From JAAZAI01 sp050942875 (GTDB lineage Bacteria; Verrucomicrobiota; Kiritimatiellia; RFP12; UBA3636): a DNA stretch of 16,625 nucleotides. The stretch is taken from NCBI GenBank assembly GCA_050942875.1, contig JBMNOD010000079.1, positions 1 to 16,625 on the forward strand, given 5' to 3'. Of this stretch, positions 8,021-15,526 are shown one piece after another. The stretch's first letter is position 1; every line of letters begins with the position of its first letter. The notes under the pieces were generated by a model. That model worked only from the letters and a program-made list of their open reading frames with translations. It was not told the DNA's origin and ran no database searches. The translations under genes were made by a program, and so were the position numbers.

Positions 8021-9972
8021 ACATGAAAATGAAAAGATTGTTCTTGCCCGCTTGTCTCGTCGCCGCCTCCATGGCCTTCGCCAAGGACGCCGACGAGGCG
8101 TCGTTCGCGTCCCCGTTCACGTCCCGCGCCGTTCTCCAGCGAGACTGCCCGCTGCCTGTCTTCGGCTTTGCGACGCCTGGATCCACCGTCACGGTCGCGC
8201 TGGATCGCCGGGAGCTTGCCACCACGGTTGGAGCGGACGGAAAGTGGAAGGTCGTGTTTCCCGCGATGAAGGCGGGGTTGGGGCACGTGCTCAAGCTGTC
8301 CTCGGGCGGGCGGACGTTCGCCGAGCTCGACGACATCGCCATCGGCGACGTCTGGATCTGCTCGGGGCAGTCCAACATGGCGATGAACTACCATGGCGGG
8401 ATCACCCGCGGCCGCGAGGAGATGGAGCGCAACGAGTATTTCGACATCCGCTTGTTCAACGAAATGGAGGCGTTTTCGTTCAAGCCGCTCGACCGCGTGC
8501 CGCGGCCTGTCGAATGGCGGCACGCCGACTTCGATTCCGCGCGCACCTTCTCCGCTTGCGCGTACTTCTTCGCCGCGGCGCTCCGCGAGCGGCTTCCGAA
8601 CGTGCCGATCGGTCTCGTCAACGTGAGCTGGAGCGGTTCGGCGATCAGCGCCTGGATGTCGCTCGAGGCCTATGCCTCGGCCGACGACTACTGCAAGGCC
8701 GCGGCGAAGTCCCATCTCGACCGTCTGGCCGCCTACGAGGCGGGCGGTGGCGCGGAGGGGTTCGCGGCGCGCCTCGAGCAGTGGAAGAAGGACTGCGACG
8801 CGAAGGGGGCGATTCCCGCCGAGAAGCCGGCTTTCAACGATGCCGACTGGGAGGCTGTCGAGCTGCCGTCGCTCCTTCCGCCTGACTTCGACGGCTGCGC
8901 GTGGTTCCGCCGCAAGGTGAAGTTGACGGGCGCGCAGGCCGCCGCCGACGCCGTGCTGTCGCTTGGCGCGCTCGACGACCGCGACATCGTCCATGTGAAC
9001 GGCGTCCAAGTCGGCGCCGACGACCGCTGGAACGTGCCGAGGCTGTATCCGGTGCCGGCCGGAACGCTGCGCGCCGGCGACAACGTGATCGCCGTGCGTC
9101 TGTGGGACGTCGGCGGCGAGGGCGGCTTCCTGGAGCGCGACCTCGCCGCGTTCGCGCTCAAGACGCCGGCAGGCGATGTGCCGCTTGGCGGCGCGTGGAA
9201 GACGAAGCGCTTCGCGTTCGATCCGCAGCCGTTCGATCCGTCGCGGATCCAGTATTGGACGCCCGCCGTCTGCTACAACGCCATGGTTCACCCGCTCTTC
9301 CCGATGGCCGCCAAGGGCGCGATCTGGTATCAAGGATGTTCCGACGTCGGCGATTCGCCGCGCTACGCGAACCAGGTGCGCGCGCTTGTGAAGGACTGGC
9401 GCAGCCGTTTCACCCATCCGGACGGCTTCCCGTTCTACATTGTCCAGCTCGCCGCCTTCCAGCGCACGAACGAACATCCGGTCGATTCCGCCTGGGCCAG
9501 CATGCGCTGGACGCAGATGCTGCTCGGCGAGACGATGGAGAAGAGCGGCACGGCGGTGCTGCTGGACGCGGGCGACCACGACGACATCCATCCGAAGGAC
9601 AAGAAGACGCCCGGCGAACGTCTCGCGCGGCTGGCGCTCGCGCGCACCTACGGCATGAAGGACGTCGTCGAAGCCGGGCCGATTCCAGTCGCCATCAAGC
9701 GCGTGAAGGACGAACGTGTCGGCATCGCGTTCAAGAACGCCGCGGGACTCAAGACGTCCGATGGCGGGAATGTCAAAGGGTTCCAGCTTGCCGGCGAAGA
9801 CGGGCGCTTCGTCTGGGCCGAGGCCGAAATCATGAACCAGACCGTGGCCCTGAAGACGCCCGACGGCATGAAGCCCGCCAAGGTGCGCTACGCATGGGAC
9901 GACTATCCCGACTGCAATCTCGTCAATGGCGAAAACCTACCTTGCGGGCCGTTCGAGCTCGCGGTCAGGTGA
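8017..9972 (+). CDS. SGNH sialate O-acetylesterase family protein with inserted beta domain
   Basis: This is a 651-residue exported esterase that probably removes O-acetyl groups from a glycan. A short charged start (MNMKMKR) leads to a signal peptide ending near AFA, residue 22. An N-terminal beta domain (about 28-105) precedes the SGNH core: CSGQSNM with nucleophile Ser119, VSWSGSAISAW at 204-213, IWYQG at 436-440, and a DDIHP motif supplying Asp522 and His525. Between about 270 and 385 there is an inserted galactose-binding-like beta-sandwich (ADWEAVELP ... HVNGVQVG ... NVIAVRLWD), common in the longer members. The start at 8017 is chosen because ATGA overlaps the previous stop; 8023 and 8029 are in-frame alternatives. 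Family naming comes from mammalian sialic acid esterase, but bacterial members also act on acetylated xylan and other glycans. Confidence 0.85.
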   Translation: MNMKMKRLFLPACLVAASMAFAKDADEASFASPFTSRAVLQRDCPLPVFGFATPGSTVTVALDRRELATTVGADGKWKVVFPAMKAGLGHVLKLSSGGRTFAELDDIAIGDVWICSGQSNMAMNYHGGITRGREEMERNEYFDIRLFNEMEAFSFKPLDRVPRPVEWRHADFDSARTFSACAYFFAAALRERLPNVPIGLVNVSWSGSAISAWMSLEAYASADDYCKAAAKSHLDRLAAYEAGGGAEGFAARLEQWKKDCDAKGAIPAEKPAFNDADWEAVELPSLLPPDFDGCAWFRRKVKLTGAQAAADAVLSLGALDDRDIVHVNGVQVGADDRWNVPRLYPVPAGTLRAGDNVIAVRLWDVGGEGGFLERDLAAFALKTPAGDVPLGGAWKTKRFAFDPQPFDPSRIQYWTPAVCYNAMVHPLFPMAAKGAIWYQGCSDVGDSPRYANQVRALVKDWRSRFTHPDGFPFYIVQLAAFQRTNEHPVDSAWASMRWTQMLLGETMEKSGTAVLLDAGDHDDIHPKDKKTPGERLARLALARTYGMKDVVEAGPIPVAIKRVKDERVGIAFKNAAGLKTSDGGNVKGFQLAGEDGRFVWAEAEIMNQTVALKTPDGMKPAKVRYAWDDYPDCNLVNGENLPCGPFELAVR

Positions 9973-9974
9973 AT

Positions 9975-9980
9975 GGGGGA
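9975..9980 (+). promoter_or_regulatory. Ribosome binding site of the second acetylesterase
   Basis: A purine run (TGGGGGA, core 9975-9980) lies 6 nt before the ATG at 9987, within the 14-bp gap after the preceding stop. It supports 9987 over an in-frame GTG at 9969 that would overlap the previous gene. Confidence 0.5.
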
Positions 9981-9986
9981 ACTGAA

Positions 9987-11489
9987 ATGAAAAGATTGAT
10001 GTTTGCCGTGCTGGCGGCGGCCGTGGTGCCGGGCGCCGAGGCCAAGGTCACGCTGGGAACGCCGTTCAAGGACAAGATGGTCTTGCAGCGCCAGATGGAT
10101 TTGCCCGTCTGGGGCCGGGCCGATCCGGGCGAGAAGGTGACGGTCGCGTTTGCGGGGCATTCCGTTTCGACCGTGGCGGGGGCGGACGGCAAGTGGTCCG
10201 TGAAGCTTCCGGCGATGGAAGCCTCGGCTGAAGAACGCGTCCTTGCGGCGAACGACGTCGAGGTGAAAGGCGTGCTCGTCGGCGAAGTCTGGTTCTGCGC
10301 CGGACAGTCGAACGCCGAGCTGCCGCTCGTCGGGGACAATCCGCATTTCACGGATCGCGAAGGCAAGATGATCGCCCAGATCACGCACAAACGGCGCGTC
10401 CGTTTCGCCTACTGCTCGAACTACCAGTGGTCAGCGAAACCGCGCGACCTCTACCAGGGCAGTTTTACGGCCTGGAAGGAATTCATCCCCGAGAATCTAT
10501 CGGCCCTGCCGTCCTTTTCGGCGATGGGCGTTTACTTTGCGCTGCAGCTTCATTCCGAGCTCGAGATCCCCATCGGCATCGTCGGCGCCTATTGGGGAGG
10601 CACGAACATCGACGCCTGGACGCCGCGGGAAGGCTACGACGGGATGGCGACGCTCCAGAAGACGGCCGACTACGAAGTCGTCGAGCAGGAACAGTGGAAC
10701 GACGACCGTCGCCAAGGGGTGATCGGCGATCCCCACCAGCAGCCCACCGTGCTCTTCAATTCGATGGTGAGCCCGTGGACGCCGTACGCCATGCGCGGCC
10801 TCATCTGGTACCAGGGATGCCACAACGCCGCCGAAGGCGCCCTCTATTGCGACAAGATGCACGCGCTCTACAACGGCTGGTCGAAAGTCTTTCGCAATCC
10901 CGGCCTCAAGCTTTATTTCGTCCAGCTCGCACCCTGGAGCAGTTCATGGTGGGACATCCAGCTTGCGCAGGAGAAGTTTGCGGACGAGCAGAAGAACGCC
11001 GGCATGATCGTGACGGGCGACATCGGCAACACCGACGACATCCACCCGAACGACAAGGGCACCGTCGGCCGCCGCCTCGCGGCGCTTGCGCTCAAACGGG
11101 ACTACGGGTTCGACGACATTGTCGCCGACTATCCACGCGTGATTTCCGCCGACGTCCGCGGCCGCGAGGTCGTCGTCAAGTGTTCGAACGTCAAGTGGTG
11201 GGGGGTGTACAACTCGAATTGGGACGTCGCCGTGCCCTTCGAGCTGCTTGGAGAGGACGGCGTCTGGCGAAAGGCCCGGCTCGTCAATTCCAATGTCGGC
11301 CACAAGCACGGCAATCCGTGGGTGACGCAGGGCCGCGTCATGGGCGTCGATTTGCATGTGTTTTGCGAAGACATCGTCGAACCCAAGGGGATTCGCCATC
11401 TGCACGAGCATCCCTGGTACAGCAGCCTCATTGCCGACTCCGGGCTCCCGCTCGCGCCGTTCATCATCGAATTGGGTGAGAGCCGCTAG
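9987..11489 (+). CDS. SGNH sialate O-acetylesterase family protein
   Basis: This is a 500-residue exported esterase, paralogous to its upstream neighbour but about 150 residues shorter because it lacks the inserted beta-sandwich. The signal peptide is about residues 1-19 (MKRLMF... GAEA). The N-terminal beta domain carries MVLQRQMDLPVWG, matching AVLQRDCPLPVFG next door. The catalytic core has CAGQSNAE with Ser108, GAYWGGTNIDAW at 200-211, LIWYQGCHN at 272-280, and TDDIHP with Asp350 and His353. All SGNH/SASA landmarks are therefore present and it should be active. It is the last gene of the five-gene secreted cluster and is followed by a 311-bp gap. Two different acetylesterases in one operon suggest a substrate with several O-acetyl positions or linkages; that is inference. 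Confidence 0.85.
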   Translation: MKRLMFAVLAAAVVPGAEAKVTLGTPFKDKMVLQRQMDLPVWGRADPGEKVTVAFAGHSVSTVAGADGKWSVKLPAMEASAEERVLAANDVEVKGVLVGEVWFCAGQSNAELPLVGDNPHFTDREGKMIAQITHKRRVRFAYCSNYQWSAKPRDLYQGSFTAWKEFIPENLSALPSFSAMGVYFALQLHSELEIPIGIVGAYWGGTNIDAWTPREGYDGMATLQKTADYEVVEQEQWNDDRRQGVIGDPHQQPTVLFNSMVSPWTPYAMRGLIWYQGCHNAAEGALYCDKMHALYNGWSKVFRNPGLKLYFVQLAPWSSSWWDIQLAQEKFADEQKNAGMIVTGDIGNTDDIHPNDKGTVGRRLAALALKRDYGFDDIVADYPRVISADVRGREVVVKCSNVKWWGVYNSNWDVAVPFELLGEDGVWRKARLVNSNVGHKHGNPWVTQGRVMGVDLHVFCEDIVEPKGIRHLHEHPWYSSLIADSGLPLAPFIIELGESR

Positions 11490-11664
11490 CCGCATGAAGC
11501 AGGGCAGGGGCGAAACGGGGGCGGTTTTTCCGCCTTGGGGCTTGCGTCCCGTCTCTCGTCTTCTTTAAAAAACGCAAACGATGGGATTCGGTTTGCGCGA
11601 ACGGGTGCGGCGTGTGGCGGAGTCTTCACGGGCACGGGCGTTTCCAAATTTCGGCGACAGGCAT

Positions 11665-11683
11665 CGACGCCCGGCGGGTGTCG
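11665..11683. promoter_or_regulatory. Near-perfect 19-bp palindrome, possible operator
   Basis: CGACGCCCGGCGGGTGTCG reads as an inverted repeat with eight of nine positions complementary; the one exception is G11669 opposite T11679. It lies about 52 bp upstream of the -35 box of the putative ATPase promoter. Dyads of this size often bind dimeric regulators, but GC-rich DNA yields them by chance, so the function is a guess. Confidence 0.3.
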
Positions 11684-11734
11684 GCGGCGGCATGGACAAT
11701 TCCCGCGCTCCCCGCCTTCGCGGAAAACCGCTGT

Positions 11735-11763
11735 TTGACAAGAGGCGGACTCTATGCAAAAAT
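11735..11763 (+). promoter_or_regulatory. Putative sigma70-type promoter of the V-ATPase operon
   Basis: A consensus -35 TTGACA (11735-11740) is separated by 17 bp from AAAAAT (11758-11763), which matches the -10 consensus at four of six positions. It lies in an AT-rich patch inside otherwise GC-rich sequence, about 38 bp before the ATG of the first ATPase gene. No other good promoter is seen in the gap. Confidence 0.5.
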
Positions 11764-11789
11764 AAATGGATTTAAACGGCTTTCCGTTC

Positions 11790-11795
11790 AAGGAG
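11790..11795 (+). promoter_or_regulatory. Ribosome binding site of V-ATPase subunit E
   Basis: AAGGAG lies 5 nt before the ATG at 11801, the clearest Shine-Dalgarno sequence in the window. It fixes this start over upstream in-frame codons. Confidence 0.7.
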
Positions 11796-11800
11796 ACAAA

Positions 11801-12415
11801 ATGGCAGCAGAACTACAGTCGCTTTTGGAGAAAATCCAGTCCGAGGGCGTCGACAAGGCCGAGGCAAAGGCCGCATCCATCCTCGCAGAGGCCGAAAAGG
11901 CCGCCGCCGACAAGATTGCAGAGGCCGAGAAGGCCGCCGCATCGTACCGCGCCCAAGCGGAGGCGAAAATCGCCGTGATGCGCGAGCGCTCGGAGCAGGC
12001 CGTCCGCCAGGCCGCGCGCGACGTGGTGCTCGACGTGGAGCAGTCCATCCGCCAGACGCTGGAGCGCGTGTTGCTCAAGGACGTCGAAACCACGCTCTCG
12101 GGCAGTTTCCTCGAAGCCTTCCTCGCCGCGCTCGTCAAGGCCTTCGCCGCCTCCCCCGACGCCGGCGGCGGCATCCAGGCGCTCGTCGCCCCCGACCAGG
12201 CCGAGACGCTGGCCGCCTACGCCAGGGCGCGCCTCGCCTCCGCCGTCGCCGGCGGGCTGAAAATCGCCCCGGATCGCGATGTCACGGCCGGCATCCGCGT
12301 GATGCTCGACGGCGGGCGCGTCGAGCACGACTTCACCGCCGAGGCCATCCAGGCGGCCATGAGCCGGCTGATGAGCCCCACGCTCGCGACGATGGTCTTC
12401 GGCAACGAGAAATGA
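11801..12415 (+). CDS. atpE: V/A-type ATPase subunit E
   Basis: This 204-residue protein is the peripheral-stalk subunit E of a V/A-type ATPase. It pairs with subunit G/H and holds the catalytic head still relative to the membrane part. Residues about 1-90 are a long Ala/Glu/Lys-rich helix with repeated AEAEKAAA steps, as expected for the stalk coiled coil. The C-terminal half (about 95-204) is a mixed alpha/beta domain with the conserved-style DGGRVEHDFTAEA segment and a short helix, fitting the family. Length matches bacterial and archaeal E subunits (about 190-210). It starts the operon after a clear promoter and ribosome site, and its stop overlaps the next start (ATGA). The assignment rests strongly on the downstream subunit A. 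Confidence 0.85.
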   Translation: MAAELQSLLEKIQSEGVDKAEAKAASILAEAEKAAADKIAEAEKAAASYRAQAEAKIAVMRERSEQAVRQAARDVVLDVEQSIRQTLERVLLKDVETTLSGSFLEAFLAALVKAFAASPDAGGGIQALVAPDQAETLAAYARARLASAVAGGLKIAPDRDVTAGIRVMLDGGRVEHDFTAEAIQAAMSRLMSPTLATMVFGNEK

Positions 12416-12972
12416 GCTACCATTATTTCGCAGCCACGTTGCCGGGACTCCAGTTCGGTCGCGAGCCGACGATGACGGCGGAGGCGTTCCGGGCGCAGTG
12501 CCAGGAGCATATGAGCGCGCGCGATTGCGCCGTCGTCTTCGCCCTGCTCGATGGCGGCGCGTCGGACCACCCCTACGCCCGCGCCTGGCGCAACGGCGAA
12601 ACGCAGCTTCGCAACGCCGTCGCCAAGCTGCGCGCGACGAAGCTCCGCGGCGCAGATCCCGCGCCGTGGCTGCGCGAGCATCGCGGCGTCGATGTGCGCA
12701 TTGAAAACCGCGTGGCCGCGGCCTTCCAGGAAGCCGACCCCCTGAAGCGCGAACGGGCGCTCGACCAGCTGCGCTGGGATCTCGCCGGCGAGATCGCCGG
12801 CTACGACACGCTTTCCGCCGAAGCCGTCTTCGCCTACGCCGTCCGCCTCGGCATCCTCCTGCGCCAGGCGAAGGCCGATCCGGTGAAAGGCCGCGAACGA
12901 CTCTTTGCCCATGCCCGCGAGCAGACAGACTCGCACGAACCCCACTCTCTACCAGGAAACCCGCAGACATGA
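12412..12972 (+). CDS. DUF2764 protein of the V-ATPase operon
   Basis: This 186-residue cytoplasmic protein has no signal peptide or membrane segment. Its opening MSYHYFAATLPGLQFG is characteristic of the DUF2764 family, whose genes sit between subunits E and A in V-type ATPase operons of chlamydiae, spirochaetes and relatives. The rest is mostly helical, with charged stretches (for example DPLKRERALDQLRWDLAGE) and conserved-looking aromatic residues. The position has led others to suspect an ATPase stalk or assembly role (perhaps a subunit C-like part), but no biochemical function is established to my knowledge. Both ends overlap neighbouring genes by ATGA, so all three proteins are probably made in coupled amounts. 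The C-terminal 15 residues are polar and look disordered. Confidence 0.8.
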   Translation: MSYHYFAATLPGLQFGREPTMTAEAFRAQCQEHMSARDCAVVFALLDGGASDHPYARAWRNGETQLRNAVAKLRATKLRGADPAPWLREHRGVDVRIENRVAAAFQEADPLKRERALDQLRWDLAGEIAGYDTLSAEAVFAYAVRLGILLRQAKADPVKGRERLFAHAREQTDSHEPHSLPGNPQT

Positions 12973-14693
12973 TTACACAGGGAACGATTACCGGCGTCAA
13001 CGGCAACATGATCACCGTGCGCTTCGAAGGCGCCGTCGCGCTCAACGAAGTCGGCTACGCGAAGATCGGGGACATTTCGCTCATGTGCGAAATCCTCCGC
13101 ATCCGCGGTCGCCTCGCCGACATGCAGGTGTTTGAAGACACGTCCGACCTCGCCGTCGGCGACCGGGTCGAATTCACCGGCGAACTCCTTTCCGTCGAGC
13201 TTGGCCCCGGCCTGCTCACGCAAATCTACGACGGCCTCCAAAACCCCTTGCCGGAGCTTGCCGAAGCCTGCGGCTTCTTCCTCCAGCGCGGCAAGTACAT
13301 CGAGGCGCTGCCCCGCGACCGGAAGTGGGCGTTCACGCCGACGGCCAAGCCGGGCGACGTTCTCTGGGCCGGCGACGCGCTGGGCACCGTGCCCGAAGGC
13401 ATCTTCAAGCATCGCATCATGCTGCCCTTCGGTCTCCAGGGCCGGCAGACCGTCAAGTCCGTTGCCGTCGCGGGCAGCTACGCCATCACCGACGTCATCG
13501 GCGTGGTGGTGGACGGCGCAGGCGTCGAGACGCCGGTCGCCATGCTCCAGCGCTGGCCCGTCAAGGTGCCGATCACGTGCTACGAGGAGCGCCTCCGTCC
13601 CGAAAAGACGATGGTCACCCAGGTTCGCAGCATCGACACGTTCTTCCCGGTCGCGCTCGGCGGCACCTACTGCGTCCCCGGCCCCTTCGGCGCCGGCAAG
13701 ACGGTGCTGCAGCAGACGATCAGCCGCTTCGCCCAGGTCGACATCGTGATCTACGCCGCTTGCGGCGAACGCGCCGGCGAAGTGGTCGAGATGCTGCGTG
13801 AATTCCCGAACATGCAAGACCCCCGCACGGGCCGCACGCTCATGGACCGCACGACGATCATCTGCAACACCTCGTCGATGCCCGTGGCCGCGCGCGAAGC
13901 GTCGGTCTACACCGCCGCCACCATCGCCGCGTACTACCGCCAAATGGGTCTCGACGTGCTGCTGCTCGCCGACTCGACCTCCCGCTGGGCGCAGGCCCTG
14001 CGCGAGATGTCCGGGCGCCTCGAGGAAATCCCCGGCGAAGAGGCGTTCCCCGCCTACCTCGAAACGGTCGTCGCCTCGTTCTACGAACGCGCCGGCCGCG
14101 TGAAGCTGCGCGACGGCGGCGTCGGCTCGGTCACCATCGGCGGCGCCGTCTCCCCCGCCGGCGGCAACTTCGACGAGCCCGTCACGCAGGCCACGATCAA
14201 GGTCGTGGGCGCTTTCCACGGGCTTTCCCGCTCGCGTTCCGATGCGCGCCGATATCCCGCCATCGACCCCCTCGACTCGTGGAGCAAATACACCAGCGTC
14301 TGCGACCCCGAGGTCGTCGCCAAGATCCGCGCCATTCTCCGCCGCGGCAACGAAGTCGCACAGATGATGAAGGTCGTCGGCGAAGAAGGCACCTCGACGG
14401 AAGACTTCGTGGTCTTTCTCAAGAGCGAATTCGTCGATGCCGCCTATCTGCAGCAGGACTCCTTCCACGACACCGACGCCGCCTGTCCTGCCGAACGGCA
14501 ACGCCACATCCTTGCGGAAATCGAGCGCATCGTCGACGCGAAGATGACGTTCGACGATCGCGACGCGGCTCGATCGTTCTTCCACAGGCTCACCCAGCTC
14601 GTCCGCGACTGGAACTACTCGAAATGGAACACGACCAAGTTCGAGGAGCTCGAAAAACGCATGCAAGCCGCCCTCGAGAGCGTGCTGGCTTAA
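12969..14693 (+). CDS. atpA: V/A-type ATPase catalytic subunit A
   Basis: This 574-residue protein is the ATP-hydrolysing or ATP-synthesising subunit of the rotary V/A-type ATPase head. The N-terminal beta-barrel (1-70) is followed by the V/A-specific non-homologous insert (about 110-190). The nucleotide domain carries Walker A GPFGAGKT at 238-245 (Lys244), the GERAGEV segment at 266-272, and a Walker B strand LLLAD at 331-335 followed by STSRWAQALRE. VTIGGAVSPAGGNFDEP (388-404) and DARRYPAIDPLDSWS are also typical. The Ala in the P-loop resembles archaeal and bacterial A-types, not the eukaryotic Cys form. Length is normal (about 575-590), with no damage. AGGAAA at 12954-12959 precedes the start, which overlaps DUF2764. 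The coupling ion (H+ or Na+) cannot be told because the membrane ring is not in the window. Confidence 0.97.
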   Translation: MITQGTITGVNGNMITVRFEGAVALNEVGYAKIGDISLMCEILRIRGRLADMQVFEDTSDLAVGDRVEFTGELLSVELGPGLLTQIYDGLQNPLPELAEACGFFLQRGKYIEALPRDRKWAFTPTAKPGDVLWAGDALGTVPEGIFKHRIMLPFGLQGRQTVKSVAVAGSYAITDVIGVVVDGAGVETPVAMLQRWPVKVPITCYEERLRPEKTMVTQVRSIDTFFPVALGGTYCVPGPFGAGKTVLQQTISRFAQVDIVIYAACGERAGEVVEMLREFPNMQDPRTGRTLMDRTTIICNTSSMPVAAREASVYTAATIAAYYRQMGLDVLLLADSTSRWAQALREMSGRLEEIPGEEAFPAYLETVVASFYERAGRVKLRDGGVGSVTIGGAVSPAGGNFDEPVTQATIKVVGAFHGLSRSRSDARRYPAIDPLDSWSKYTSVCDPEVVAKIRAILRRGNEVAQMMKVVGEEGTSTEDFVVFLKSEFVDAAYLQQDSFHDTDAACPAERQRHILAEIERIVDAKMTFDDRDAARSFFHRLTQLVRDWNYSKWNTTKFEELEKRMQAALESVLA

Positions 14694-14698
14694 AACAC

Positions 14699-14704
14699 AA
14701 GGAA
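14699..14704 (+). promoter_or_regulatory. Ribosome binding site of the esterase after atpA
   Basis: AAGGAA lies 6 nt before the ATG at 14711, within the 17-bp gap after the atpA stop. It fixes the start and suggests that the esterase is translated from the ATPase transcript. Confidence 0.6.
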
Positions 14705-14710
14705 ACACCC

Positions 14711-15490
14711 ATGAACACCCTCCCGCTTTGGAACACCCCTGTTGACGGCGAACTTCAGCCGTATCTCACGCCCTTCCTGCTGCCCGGCGAGACCGTGCGT
14801 CCCTGCATCATCGTCTGCCCCGGCGGCGGCTACTGCCACCGCGCGCGGCACGAGGCCGATCCCATTGCGCAGAAATTCAACGAGCTCGGTTTCCACGCCT
14901 TCGTCCTGGAATATCGCGTACACCCGCAGGCGCACTATCCCGAGCCGCAGCGCGACGCCCTGCGCGCAATCAAGATCGTGCGTTCGCGCGCCGACGAATT
15001 CCACGTCCGTCCGGACGCCATCGCGATTCTCGGCTTCTCCGCCGGCGGCCACCTGGCAGGCAGCGCCTCGTTCCTTTACGACAAAGTCGAAGCCAACGCA
15101 GGCGACGCCGCGGACGCCGTCTCGGCGCGTCCCGACGCCTCGATTCTCTGCTACGCCGTCCTCAGCGGCGTAGAGGGTTCCCACGGCGGTTCGTTCAAGA
15201 ACCTCCTTGGGACGGAAACCCCGGCCGAAGCGGATCTGCTGGCGCTCTCGGCCGAGCGCAACGTCGATGCCGACACGCCGCCCGCATTCCTCTGGCACAC
15301 GGCCGAGGATGGCGCCGTGCCCGTGGAGAATTCCCTCAACTACGCGGCGGCGTTGCGCAAAGGCGGCATTCCCTTCGCCCTGCACGTCTTCCCGTTCGGC
15401 CCCCACGGCGTCGGCCTTGCGCCTGATCGCCCCGACGTCTCCCGCTGGCCCGACCTCTGCGCCGACTTCCTCCACCGGCTCGGGTGGTAG
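14711..15490 (+). CDS. Alpha/beta-hydrolase esterase (BD-FAE / acetyl-esterase-like)
   Basis: This 259-residue cytoplasmic-looking esterase has no signal peptide. The visible landmarks are an oxyanion-hole strand CPGGGYCHRA (36-45; CPGGGY in place of the usual HGGG), a nucleophile elbow GFSAGGH with Ser110, an acidic residue Asp200 in HTAEDGAVP, and His232 in FGPHGVG. Together these give a complete Ser-Asp-His triad. The order and spacing fit the BD-FAE/acetyl-xylan-esterase-like lipase group, whose members release acyl groups from sugars or small esters. It follows atpA by 17 bp with its own ribosome site, where subunit B is expected in related operons. It may deal with imported acetylated sugars released by the secreted esterases upstream, which is inference. 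The stop is 22 bp from the insertion sequence, and the coding end looks natural (RLGW), not truncated. Confidence 0.8.
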   Translation: MNTLPLWNTPVDGELQPYLTPFLLPGETVRPCIIVCPGGGYCHRARHEADPIAQKFNELGFHAFVLEYRVHPQAHYPEPQRDALRAIKIVRSRADEFHVRPDAIAILGFSAGGHLAGSASFLYDKVEANAGDAADAVSARPDASILCYAVLSGVEGSHGGSFKNLLGTETPAEADLLALSAERNVDADTPPAFLWHTAEDGAVPVENSLNYAAALRKGGIPFALHVFPFGPHGVGLAPDRPDVSRWPDLCADFLHRLGW

Positions 15491-15511
15491 CGCAAATTGA
15501 GCCGCTAGTCG

Positions 15512-15526
15512 CTACTAACCCGGCCA
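15512..15526. repeat. IS630-type terminal inverted repeat, left end
   Basis: CTACTAACCCGGCCA is the exact complement of the right end at 16610-16624. Beyond 15 bp the ends diverge with scattered matches. TA dinucleotides at 15513-15514 and 15516-15517 are candidate target duplications, as IS630 elements insert at TA. Confidence 0.85.

Larger units (their letters stand above)
11490..11800. other. Intergenic region between the glycan operon and the V-ATPase operon
   Basis: No gene is supported. Short arginine-rich open frames here look like GC-rich noise. A small hairpin at 11518-11536 (GGCGG-TTTTT-CCGCC plus two G-U pairs) follows the esterase by about 30 bp but has no downstream T-tract, so it is at best a weak terminator. 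A 19-bp palindrome (11665-11683), a promoter (11735-11763) and a ribosome site (11790-11795) belong to the downstream operon and are listed separately. Confidence 0.5.

Noticed and set aside
11518..11536. Intrinsic terminator after the second acetylesterase
   Set aside because: The stem is short (five GC pairs plus two G-U), the T-run is in the loop, and the sequence after the stem is G-rich rather than T-rich.
11581..11775. Small 64-codon gene upstream of atpE
   Set aside because: The product is arginine-rich and patternless, it runs through the putative promoter, and it has no ribosome site.
12834..14708. A 624-codon open frame on the - strand opposite atpA
   Set aside because: It is antisense to a gene whose motifs are certain, and the product has only biased composition.
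11480..15508. A 10-bp sequence (GAGCCGCTAG) shared by 11480-11489 and 15499-15508, as a possible attachment site pair
   Set aside because: It is too short, partly coding, and no integrase or other mobility gene relates to it. Chance is the simplest explanation.
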